A DNA stretch of 7,624 nt. Origin: Candidatus Nitromaritima sp. SCGC AAA288-L16 (GTDB lineage: Bacteria; Nitrospinota; Nitrospinia; Nitrospinales; VA-1). The DNA is taken from NCBI GenBank assembly GCA_000372225.1, contig AQTY01000048.1, forward strand, positions 1-7,624, in the 5' to 3' direction. Under the pieces are notes generated by a model. It saw nothing but the letters and a program-made list of their open reading frames with translations. It ran no database searches and was not told the DNA's origin. The position numbers and the translations under genes were made by a program. Below, in pieces: positions 1 through 5,613 of this stretch; within the stretch, counting starts at the first letter, position 1; each line of letters starts with the position of its first letter.

Positions 1-40
1 CCTTCTTAATACAAAGACGAAAAAATTATGTCAATGCTTC
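1..40 (+). repeat. Left arm of a perfect 40-bp inverted repeat
   Basis: Seen directly: these 40 bases are the exact reverse complement of 2390-2429. The match stops at 40/41 on the inner side. On the outer side the window begins at base 1, so the arm may be longer. Here the sequence lies just upstream of the ribosome binding site of the radical SAM gene. Its other copy directly follows the stop codon of the minus-strand isomerase gene. The repeat does not resemble an insertion-sequence end that I recognise, and no transposase or recombinase gene is in the window. Confidence 0.95.
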
Positions 41-84
41 AGCAGGATCACTTTCTTAATGCATCTTATGAGGAATCGTTTTGA
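28..84 (+). CDS. Possible 18-codon leader peptide overlapping the radical SAM start
   Basis: A short open frame, ATG at 28 to TGA at 82-84, encodes MSMLQQDHFLNASYEESF. An in-frame TAA at 7-9 prevents upstream extension, and no convincing ribosome binding site precedes it. Its stop overlaps the TTG start of the next gene in the arrangement TTGA, the kind of overlap often used for translational coupling. It has no recognisable family, and its first codons lie inside the inverted repeat. It may equally be chance. It is listed because it ends exactly at the downstream start. Confidence 0.2.
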   Translation: MSMLQQDHFLNASYEESF

Positions 85-1184
85 GCGATACGTATTCAGT
101 AGATAGTCACAAACTGACTTATCATCCGGCCCGTGTCGCCCAATTGCTTGAAGTTAAAGGTGATTGGGAAAAGGCTAAAACCGTTTATCCCATTTATATG
201 GAAGTCTCGCCGGTGGGAGCGTGTAATCATAGGTGCACGTTTTGCGCCGTTGATTATATAGGATATAAATCGGTTTCTCTGGATTATGAAATCTTTAAAG
301 ACCGATTGCAAGAGATGGGACAGTTGGGAATTAAAAGTATCATGTACGCTGGAGAGGGAGAGCCCTTGTTGCATAAGAAGATCAATGAAATTGTTCTTGC
401 TACGCATCAGGCAGGCATCGATATTTCCTTCACCACTAACGCCACGGCTATGGACCAGAAATTTATTGAATCTTCTCTTCCTTTGACGAAATGGGTGAAG
501 GTTTCGCTAAACGCAGGTTCAGCCAGTACCTATGCAAAAATTCATCAGACTAAGGAAAGAGATTTTGACAAAGTAATCAAGAATATAAAGCTAGCCGCAA
601 AATTCAAGAGTGACAATGGAATTCAATGCACCTTGGGAGTTCAAACTCTATTGTTGCCAGAAAATTCATGCGAAATTGCCGATCTTGCTAAACTGTGCCG
701 TGATGAGATGTCAGTAGATTATCTAGTGATTAAACCATATTCCCAGCATGCGTTCAGTAATACACGGGTCTATGAGAAAATTGATTACTCTAAGTATCTG
801 GATTCGGAGAAGGAACTAGAATCTCTAAGTACGGAGAGTTTCCAGATTGTTTTCCGAAAGAACACAATGAAAAAACATATGATTGGTGAGACGCATCGAT
901 ATACGAAGTGCCATTCCACGCCATACTTGTGGGCTTATACCATGGCGGATGGCTCCGTGTATGGTTGCAGCGCCTATCTTTTGGACGAGCGTTTCCAATA
1001 TGGGAATCTTAATGATATGTCATTCAATGAAATTTGGCAGGGAGAGAAAAGAGAAAAAAATTTCAATTTTGTTAAAGACGAACTAGATATAAAAGATTGT
1101 CGCAAAAATTGCCGGATGGATGAAGCCAACAGGTACTTGTTTGCATTGCAAGAAGACCTAGTTCCTCATGTTAATTTTATTTAG
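81..1184 (+). CDS. Radical SAM enzyme with SPASM/twitch-like C-terminal cysteines
   Basis: This 367-residue protein has the radical SAM cluster motif CxxxCxxC (C48, C52, C55 in ACNHRCTFC), which binds the [4Fe-4S] cluster that cleaves S-adenosylmethionine. It also has the GEGEP SAM-contact motif at residues 91-95. The C-terminal part carries C277, C296, C340 and C344 around a G-x-V-x-x-C and an N-D-x-S-F-N-E-I-W segment, typical of SPASM/twitch domains that hold an auxiliary cluster. The TTG start is chosen because AGGA at 71-74 sits six bases upstream and the MSDTYS reading fits; no in-frame ATG is better placed. The gene is followed after 18 bases by an epimerase gene, so the two are probably co-transcribed. 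Context suggests modification of a sugar or surface-glycan precursor, but the substrate cannot be read from sequence; a peptide-modifying role is an alternative. Confidence 0.88.
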   Translation: MSDTYSVDSHKLTYHPARVAQLLEVKGDWEKAKTVYPIYMEVSPVGACNHRCTFCAVDYIGYKSVSLDYEIFKDRLQEMGQLGIKSIMYAGEGEPLLHKKINEIVLATHQAGIDISFTTNATAMDQKFIESSLPLTKWVKVSLNAGSASTYAKIHQTKERDFDKVIKNIKLAAKFKSDNGIQCTLGVQTLLLPENSCEIADLAKLCRDEMSVDYLVIKPYSQHAFSNTRVYEKIDYSKYLDSEKELESLSTESFQIVFRKNTMKKHMIGETHRYTKCHSTPYLWAYTMADGSVYGCSAYLLDERFQYGNLNDMSFNEIWQGEKREKNFNFVKDELDIKDCRKNCRMDEANRYLFALQEDLVPHVNFI

Positions 1185-1202
1185 GGATGGAGTTATTTTT
1201 TT

Positions 1203-2207
1203 ATGAGGACATTGGTTACGGGTGGCGCAGGTTTCATAGGTAGCCATATTTGCCAAGAGCTTTTGTCTAGGGGGCACCAGGTAGTTGCTTTAGATAATCT
1301 TGCTAATGGTAGGCTCGAGAATTTTGATGAGTTTGAAGACTCTAAAAAGTTTGAGTTTCAAAAAATTGATATTCTTGATCTGGATAGACTAGCCAAGATT
1401 TTCAAGGGAGTAGACTGGGTTTTTCATATGGCGGGATTAGCCGATATCGTTCCTTCAATTGAAAAGCCAGATTTATATTTTGATGTCAATGTAAAGGGAA
1501 CCTTGAATGTATTGGAAGCCGCAAAGAATGCGGGGGTCAAAAGGTTCGCTTATGCTGCATCTTCTTCCAGTTACGGGATTCCTCAATCCTACCCCACTTC
1601 GGAGACGGCTCTCATTGCGCCGCAATACCCCTATGCGCTGACCAAGTATCTTGGGGAGGAGTTGGTGCTGCACTGGTCGCAAACTTACAAGTTGCCCGCT
1701 GTCTCGTTGAGATTGTTTAATGTGTATGGTCCGCGCTCCAGAACCAGTGGAACTTATGGAGCGGTGTTTGGAGTTTTTTTGGCACAAAAGTTAAGCCATA
1801 AACCCTTTACTGTTGTGGGAGATGGCGAGCAGACCCGTGATTTTACTTTTGTAACCGATGTTGTGGATGCGTTCATCCTCGCGGTAGAATCTGATGTGTC
1901 GGGTGAATTCATGAATGTCGGGAGCGGCAATACTTATAGTGTTAATCGTTTAGTTGAACTGCTTGGTGGGGATGTGGAATATATTCCTAAGCGGCCCGGT
2001 GAACCAGATTGCACGTTTGCTGATGTCGGCAAAATTGAGAGGTTGCTTGGATGGAAGGCTAAAGTGACTTTTGAAGAAGGAGTCCAGAAAATGATTGAAA
2101 AAATTGATAACTGGAAAGCGGCCCCAGTTTGGGACTCTGGTTCTATCCAAGAAGCGACTACCTCTTGGTTTAAGTTTCTCGGTAATCAAATGAAAGCCGA
2201 CATATAA
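1203..2207 (+). CDS. NAD-dependent nucleotide-sugar epimerase/dehydratase (extended SDR)
   Basis: This 334-residue protein is a full-length extended short-chain dehydrogenase/reductase of the GalE/WbpP/RmlB type. The Rossmann nucleotide-binding motif GGAGFIG spans residues 7-13, D31 follows beta-2 as the likely NAD ribose contact, and the catalytic Y144-x-x-x-K148 pair comes with an upstream serine run at 120-123. Sugar-nucleotide-side motifs NVYGPRSR (173-180) and RDFTFVTDV (212-220) are typical of UDP- or GDP-sugar 4-epimerases. The start has a purine-rich GGGATGGAG at 1184-1192. The gene lies between a radical SAM gene and a nucleotidyltransferase fragment, so it probably processes a nucleotide-activated sugar in the cytoplasm. 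Epimerase and dehydratase cannot be told apart safely, and an HldD or DmhA-like heptose role is only an inference from the neighbours. Confidence 0.9.
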   Translation: MRTLVTGGAGFIGSHICQELLSRGHQVVALDNLANGRLENFDEFEDSKKFEFQKIDILDLDRLAKIFKGVDWVFHMAGLADIVPSIEKPDLYFDVNVKGTLNVLEAAKNAGVKRFAYAASSSSYGIPQSYPTSETALIAPQYPYALTKYLGEELVLHWSQTYKLPAVSLRLFNVYGPRSRTSGTYGAVFGVFLAQKLSHKPFTVVGDGEQTRDFTFVTDVVDAFILAVESDVSGEFMNVGSGNTYSVNRLVELLGGDVEYIPKRPGEPDCTFADVGKIERLLGWKAKVTFEEGVQKMIEKIDNWKAAPVWDSGSIQEATTSWFKFLGNQMKADI

Positions 2208-2248
2208 AAGTCAATTAATATTCAAGTAATCTTTTAAAAAACCTCGTC

Positions 2249-2404
2249 ATGCGAGCAACGCAACAAAAACTTCAAGAACTGGATACTCTTGAAACAAAAT
2301 CTAAGCAACTCAATAAAGAGGGAAAACGTATTGTGTTGTGTCATGGTACTTTCGACCTTATCCATACAGGGCATATTCGCCATCTCCAGGAAGCATTGAC
2401 ATAA
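2249..2404 (+). pseudogene. Truncated sugar nucleotidyltransferase (HldE-C/RfaE-like N-terminus)
   Basis: An open frame of 51 codons starts with a charged helix, followed by VLCHGTFDLIHTGHIRHLQE, the beta-1 strand and H-x-G-H signature (H39-T-G-H42) of the cytidylyltransferase-like fold. Enzymes of this kind transfer AMP or CMP to sugar phosphates, as in the nucleotidyltransferase half of HldE. A functional domain needs about 130 residues, and some relatives continue into a PfkB kinase domain; here the frame stops a few residues after the signature. The break coincides with the right arm of the 40-bp inverted repeat: residues after Q47 are encoded by repeat DNA and end at TAA 2402-2404. The gene is thus broken by rearrangement or chimera, not by point mutation. 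No clear ribosome binding site precedes the ATG. Confidence 0.8.
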
Positions 2405-2429
2405 TTTTTTCGTCTTTGTATTAAGAAGG
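2390..2429 (-). repeat. Right arm of the perfect 40-bp inverted repeat
   Basis: Exact reverse complement of 1-40, as seen by base-by-base comparison. It begins with GAAGC inside the nucleotidyltransferase fragment and ends four bases before the stop codon of the minus-strand isomerase gene. Read on the minus strand, it is the natural-looking spacer after the isomerase stop. The same spacer sits in front of the radical SAM gene at the left end. This suggests the isomerase normally precedes the radical SAM gene. Confidence 0.95.
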
Positions 2430-2433
2430 AGTT

Positions 2434-3045
2434 TTACTTTTCACTAGCTACCAGTCGGTTCAGATAAGTCCCAACAAGATGATTGAGTACCATATGAGCG
2501 TCTTCGGCAGGGCCATATTCTCCTTTGTTAGAAGGAACATGAACTTTCAGTTTTGCAATCTGACGCAATTGCCCTCCATCGAACGAGGTGATTCCCACTG
2601 TTGTAACACCCTTACTGTTCGCATACTCTAGAGCTCTAACTAGGTTCCTTGAATTGCCAGAAGCGGAAATGGCAACTACCGCATCTCCCTTTTTCATTAA
2701 AGCTTGAAGTTGCATGACAAAAATATTTTCATAGCCATCGTCATTGGAAATAGCTGTCACAATAGCCTGATTGTCCGTCAAACTCATCGCTCGAAACGGC
2801 TTACTCCAAGACCGTGTCCCAATAACAAGATCATTAGCAAAGTGACACGCCGTTGTCGCACTTCCTCCATTGCCCATGAAAAATATTTGAGCATCGCATT
2901 CTCTTGCTTCCAACAATATTTTAACAAAAGCAGAAATATCCTCGATATTGAACCCCGCTAAAACTTGATTAAGATAACTTAAATAACCAGTTGCGAATGC
3001 ACCAACATTCTCTGACTGAGAAAAAATCTTATCCAATTCGTTCAT
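2434..3045 (-). CDS. gmhA: SIS-domain phosphoheptose isomerase (GmhA-like)
   Basis: The 203-residue product matches the size and layout of GmhA, which converts sedoheptulose 7-phosphate to D-glycero-D-manno-heptose 7-phosphate, the first step toward activated heptose for LPS. The SIS phosphosugar-binding motifs are visible: MGNGGSATTACHFANDL starting at residue 57, ISASGNSRN starting at 126, and the C-terminal E181-D-A-H184 within EDAHMVLNH, where family members carry active-site residues. The start is ATG at 3043-3045; no strong Shine-Dalgarno is seen. A good -10 element lies about 110 bases upstream on the same strand. The nucleotidyltransferase fragment with which it would share a pathway converges on it across the inverted repeat. 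The related DnaA-binding protein DiaA is a less likely alternative, given the sugar-gene neighbours. Confidence 0.85.
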   Translation of the reverse strand: MNELDKIFSQSENVGAFATGYLSYLNQVLAGFNIEDISAFVKILLEARECDAQIFFMGNGGSATTACHFANDLVIGTRSWSKPFRAMSLTDNQAIVTAISNDDGYENIFVMQLQALMKKGDAVVAISASGNSRNLVRALEYANSKGVTTVGITSFDGGQLRQIAKLKVHVPSNKGEYGPAEDAHMVLNHLVGTYLNRLVASEK

Positions 3046-3072
3046 GAAATAATAAGCAGATTTTGGGTAAAG

Positions 3073-3109
3073 CTCAACAAGGCATTACGTAGGAAGCCAT
3101 GCCCTTGAG
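3073..3109 (-). promoter_or_regulatory. Hairpin in the leader of the isomerase gene
   Basis: On the minus strand, CTCAA and GGCAT on one side pair with ATGCC and TTGAG on the other, enclosing a 13-base loop with a small asymmetric internal bulge. It lies about 30-60 bases upstream of the isomerase start, within the inferred transcript. It could influence translation or mRNA stability, but it matches no riboswitch I recognise. There is no T-tract, so it is not an intrinsic terminator. Confidence 0.4.
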
Positions 3110-3110
3110 G

Positions 3111-3123
3111 TGATTGACAATCA
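3111..3123. promoter_or_regulatory. Perfect 13-bp palindrome, possible operator
   Basis: TGATTG-A-CAATCA is a perfect 6+1+6 inverted repeat, followed two bases later by the 8-bp palindrome CCTTAAGG (3126-3133). Both lie just downstream of the inferred transcription start of the minus-strand isomerase gene, where a repressor could act. No regulator is encoded nearby, so operator function is inference. Confidence 0.35.
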
Positions 3124-3151
3124 AGCCTTAAGGAACAAATAATTTCCTTTC

Positions 3152-3180
3152 ATTATAACACAATTAACCTATCTGTTGAA
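3152..3180 (-). promoter_or_regulatory. Sigma-70-type promoter for the isomerase gene
   Basis: On the minus strand a perfect TATAAT (3157-3152) is preceded at 17 bases by TTCAAC (3180-3175), a 3-of-6 match to TTGACA. Transcription would start near 3145, giving a leader of about 100 bases. The -10 match and spacing are good and the -35 is weak. AT-rich surroundings raise the chance of a fortuitous match. Confidence 0.5.
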
Positions 3181-3273
3181 TATCGCAAAAATTATCCGAA
3201 AAAATCGAACAAACCAACAAATTTTTGCATCATGAAAGCCTAAAAACTCTAATGAGCTATGGCCCTAAAGTAA

Positions 3274-3426
3274 AAGCTACGTATTGACAGGATGTCTAAA
3301 GGTGTGTCACTAGGTGATATTGTGAATGGACTCAATGCGATTGGAGTAACACCGCGTGACCTGATTGCCATTTTGCAATCGATCAAAGCCGCTGGCGCTC
3401 TTCATGCGGAACTAGATATCATCTAA
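3274..3426 (+). pseudogene. flgI: 3' remnant of flgI (flagellar P-ring protein)
   Basis: From the ATG at 3292 the frame encodes 44 residues ending GALHAELDII, with GVTPRDLIAILQ in the middle. This is the highly conserved C-terminus of FlgI, the periplasmic P-ring subunit around the flagellar rod. FlgI is normally about 350-380 residues with a signal peptide; more than 300 residues are missing. An in-frame stop lies at 3271-3273, and the bases before 3292 show no FlgI-like reading in any forward frame. The gene is therefore cut at about 3274-3292, next to the isomerase upstream region in the opposite orientation. The downstream context (terminator, then flgJ) is normal for the end of a flagellar transcription unit. 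Whether the break is genomic or a chimera cannot be decided here. Confidence 0.85.
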
Positions 3427-3445
3427 CTCAAAACGTAAAATATGG

Positions 3446-3488
3446 AAGCGGTAGGAGGAAATATTTTCCTTACTACCGCTTTTTTTTT
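3446..3488 (+). terminator. Intrinsic terminator after flgI
   Basis: A nine-base outer stem AAGCGGTAG/CTACCGCTT is extended by an inner AGGAAA/TTTCCT stem around a short loop, with a one- or two-base irregularity between them. A run of T's through 3488 follows directly. This is a textbook Rho-independent terminator 20 bases after the flgI stop. It separates the flgI transcription unit from the flgJ unit, which therefore needs its own promoter. Confidence 0.92.
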
Positions 3489-3566
3489 AGATTTATCATC
3501 ACAATAGAGTCTATTAACTATATATTTTTAAATGGTTTAATTGTTTATGAGCAGGGGTGGGTAATT

Positions 3567-3582
3567 TGGTATGGCCTTTGCA
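3567..3582 (+). promoter_or_regulatory. Sigma-54 (RpoN) promoter for the flgJ-flgN-flgK-flgL operon
   Basis: TGGTATGGCCTTTGCA keeps the invariant -24 GG and -12 GC with exactly ten bases between them, and matches TGGCAC-N5-TTGCA with two C-to-T changes in the -24 box. It lies between the upstream terminator and flgJ, 81 bases before the flgJ ATG. Many flagellated bacteria drive hook and rod genes from sigma-54 with an FlrC/FlgR-type activator, so position and function agree. No activator site could be identified with confidence. Confidence 0.7.
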
Positions 3583-3605
3583 AAATTAGTGGATAGTAGG
3601 TATCC

Positions 3606-3631
3606 CTCAACCCTATTAGACTTTGGTTGGG
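3606..3631 (+). promoter_or_regulatory. Small hairpin in the flgJ leader
   Basis: CTCAACC (3606-3612) can pair with GGTTGGG (3625-3631), giving seven pairs including one G-U around a 12-base loop, just downstream of the expected sigma-54 transcription start. It may affect message stability or translation. A hairpin of this size could also arise by chance, so the call is weak. Confidence 0.25.
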
Positions 3632-3663
3632 ACAAAAATTAAACAGTTATATAGCGAATATTT

Positions 3664-4068
3664 ATGTTTATTCCTTCTAGTATCAGTTCTCAGACTTCCA
3701 TTCTACCTCTAATGGAGCAGGGTCGCATATCACAGTTGAGTGAATTGGCTAATCCGGGTAGAAGTAAAAACAATAAGCAATTAAAGGCTTTATCACAACA
3801 GTTTGAATCTATTTTTGTTCACCAATTATTAAAGTCAATGCGTTCTACAGTTCAGAAATCCGGTTTGTTTGGTAGTCACGCGACACAAATGTATGAGTCT
3901 TTACATGATGAGGAAATGGCTAATTTAATGACCGAGCAAAAAGGTATTGGTTTAGCGGAGATAATTTATAGAGACCTGGCTCGCTTGGAAGAAAAAATCA
4001 ATAAAGAAGAACCAGAACGTGGAAGATCTACGCAGAACCTGAATCAAGTAATAAATTTACAGGGTTAG
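3664..4068 (+). CDS. flgJ: FlgJ-type rod-binding protein, single domain
   Basis: The 134-residue product contains the rod-binding domain of FlgJ at about residues 38-108: LKALSQQFESIFVHQLLKSM, then GLFGSHATQMYESLHDEEMA and GIGLAEIIYRDL. FlgJ caps or scaffolds the growing flagellar rod in the periplasm. The enterobacterial protein has a second, peptidoglycan-hydrolase domain of about 150 residues, which is absent here; the protein ends in a short charged tail. Single-domain FlgJ is common outside the gamma- and betaproteobacteria, where a separate lytic enzyme does the cell-wall cutting. The gene is first after the sigma-54 promoter and is followed by a FlgN-like gene after 12 bases. The ATG at 3664 lacks a clear Shine-Dalgarno, but no upstream in-frame start fits better. 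Confidence 0.88.
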   Translation: MFIPSSISSQTSILPLMEQGRISQLSELANPGRSKNNKQLKALSQQFESIFVHQLLKSMRSTVQKSGLFGSHATQMYESLHDEEMANLMTEQKGIGLAEIIYRDLARLEEKINKEEPERGRSTQNLNQVINLQG

Positions 4069-4080
4069 GAAAATAATAAA

Positions 4081-4584
4081 ATGAATTCATTATTAAAACA
4101 CCTTTTAAACACAATGGAAAAAAAGGTTGTTCTTTACGGAAAGTTTATTTCACTTTTACAGGCAGAATGGGACAGTATTGCTGATTATTCTATTGAAGCG
4201 CTTGATTCAATAATTCTTAAAAAAGATAAACTGGTGCATCAATTGCAAAGTTTGGAATCAGACCGAACCAGAATTATGAAAAAGGTTGCGAAGGGGTTAA
4301 GGGTTTCTCACGGAAACCTAACGATGAAAAATTTATTAAATATTCAAAAAAGCTCTCTCAATCCCAGATTAGCCAAGAGCCGAAAAAATTTATTAAATAA
4401 AATACAATTGGTAAACAGTTTAAATTATTCCATTCGTGGCCTGATGAACAAATCATCCGCATCTTTTAGAAAGTCTCTGGTTCATCTTCATTCAGAGGGA
4501 GAGATCGCGTCTTCTCCCTATCACGCAAACGGAAAAATTCAAAAAGCAAAAAAATATAGCAGCATGCTAAGTGTAGATGCTTAA
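4081..4584 (+). CDS. flgN: FlgN-like export chaperone
   Basis: The 167-residue, lysine-rich, largely helical protein has the size and character of FlgN, the cytoplasmic chaperone that binds the C-termini of FlgK and FlgL and escorts them to the flagellar export gate. Supporting features are an N-terminal helix (LLKHLLNTMEKKVVLYGKFI), a second helix with LDSIILKKDKLVHQLQSLES at residues 41-60, and a central LVNSLNYSIRGLM segment. FlgN proteins diverge quickly and have no catalytic motif. The assignment rests mainly on its position between flgJ and flgK, a very common FlgN location. Start: ATG at 4081, with AGGA overlapping and just after the flgJ stop about ten bases upstream. The C-terminal ~30 residues look disordered. 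Confidence 0.7.
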   Translation: MNSLLKHLLNTMEKKVVLYGKFISLLQAEWDSIADYSIEALDSIILKKDKLVHQLQSLESDRTRIMKKVAKGLRVSHGNLTMKNLLNIQKSSLNPRLAKSRKNLLNKIQLVNSLNYSIRGLMNKSSASFRKSLVHLHSEGEIASSPYHANGKIQKAKKYSSMLSVDA

Positions 4585-4599
4585 ACAAGTAATTAAAAA

Positions 4600-5613
4600 A
4601 TGACAACAAATATTTTTAGTGCATTGAGTTCGGCAAAGTTGGGTCTGTTGGCACAACAGTTGGCAATAGAGGTAACAGGTCAGAATATAGCTAATGTAGA
4701 AACGGAAGGTTACTCTCGACAGGATGTAACCTTTGAAGCAAACACGCCAAGACATGCTATTAAATATGGTTCGATGCATCAAATCGGCACAGGCGTCCGC
4801 GTTGCTGGTATTGAACGAGCTCACGACCAGTTTCTATTTGAACAGATAATGGACGAAGGAGATCTGACAGGAAGCACAGAAGTAAAGAAAGATATTTTTG
4901 AACAATTGGAAATATTATTCAACGAAGGATCAGGGCGTAGTTTAAATGATGCTCTAAGTTCATTCTTTGCGTCAGTTCATGATTTGGCAACTAACGCGAG
5001 AGGATTGTCAGAGCGCGCTGATCTAGTTTCAAAGGCAGAACATCTGGCTAGTACTTTTAATCAGACAGGAAAACAGCTATATACAATCCAAAGAAATATT
5101 GATGCAACGATAGAGACTGAAGTTACAGAGATTAATTCGCTTACAACACAAATTGGAAAGTTAAATGAGAGCATACATGCCAACGAGCCAGCATCACAAT
5201 ATAAAGCAAATGACCTTCGAGATAACCGAGACAGATTAGTCAAAGAACTTTCCAAAAAAATTGATATACAACTGATCGAGGAATCAGATAGTCAAATCAG
5301 TTTAACACTGAAGGATGGAACCGCTTTGGTGCTCAAAGATCAAGTTTTTGATTTAAGTACATCCATCAACGCAAATAATGAATCTTTTTATGACGTATAT
5401 ATTGATATTGGATCAACTACAAAGGATATAACGTCTACCATTACGGGTGGTGAATTGCATGGTTATCTGGACATGCGTGATACAGAAGTAGAATCAATCC
5501 TCGATAAAATGAATATCTTGAGTGCATCTTTCATTCAAGAATTTAATGGTATTCATAGGGAAGGTTTTGGTGTTGACGGAAGTTCTGGTTTGGACTTTTT
5601 TTTCAGCCCTTGA
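4600..5613 (+). CDS. flgK: flgK, N-terminal part (gene split by a frameshift)
   Basis: This is the first 337 codons of the hook-filament junction protein HAP1. The N-terminal D0/D1 region is unmistakable: an amphipathic helix with LAIEVTGQNIANVETEGYSR at residues 22-41, as in all rod/hook/HAP proteins. It is followed by a long helical D1 domain and the conserved EFNGIHREGFGVDG segment near residue 320. The frame then reads GLDFF followed by FSP and a TGA at 5611-5613. A run of eight T's (5596-5603) encodes the FF. Deleting one T gives GLDFFSALDV and runs on into the C-terminal half, for a total of 562 residues, a normal FlgK length. As written, the product lacks the C-terminal helix needed for assembly and would not function. 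Start: ATG 15 bases after flgN, without a clear ribosome binding site. Confidence 0.9.
   Translation: MTTNIFSALSSAKLGLLAQQLAIEVTGQNIANVETEGYSRQDVTFEANTPRHAIKYGSMHQIGTGVRVAGIERAHDQFLFEQIMDEGDLTGSTEVKKDIFEQLEILFNEGSGRSLNDALSSFFASVHDLATNARGLSERADLVSKAEHLASTFNQTGKQLYTIQRNIDATIETEVTEINSLTTQIGKLNESIHANEPASQYKANDLRDNRDRLVKELSKKIDIQLIEESDSQISLTLKDGTALVLKDQVFDLSTSINANNESFYDVYIDIGSTTKDITSTITGGELHGYLDMRDTEVESILDKMNILSASFIQEFNGIHREGFGVDGSSGLDFFFSP
5596..5603 (+). other. T8 homopolymer at the flgK frame change
   Basis: Eight consecutive T's lie exactly where the N-terminal frame of flgK must change to the frame that continues the protein. With seven T's the gene is intact. Such tracts are hotspots for sequencing indels, for slipped-strand phase variation and for transcriptional slippage. 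The sequence alone cannot choose between these. Confidence 0.85.

Noticed and set aside
96..407. Minus-strand open frame opposite the radical SAM gene
   Set aside because: It lies wholly over a gene with clear catalytic motifs and shows no family features, so it is a shadow frame.
1..2429. The 40-bp inverted repeats as terminal repeats of a transposon
   Set aside because: The enclosed genes are sugar enzymes with no transposase or integrase, no flanking target duplication is visible, and the repeat matches intergenic DNA after the isomerase gene.
3160..3290. Short open frames upstream of the flgI remnant, such as one starting MSYGPKVKATY and, on the minus strand, MMQKFVGLFDFFG
   Set aside because: Each is under 15 codons, without a ribosome binding site or similarity to FlgI or anything else recognised.
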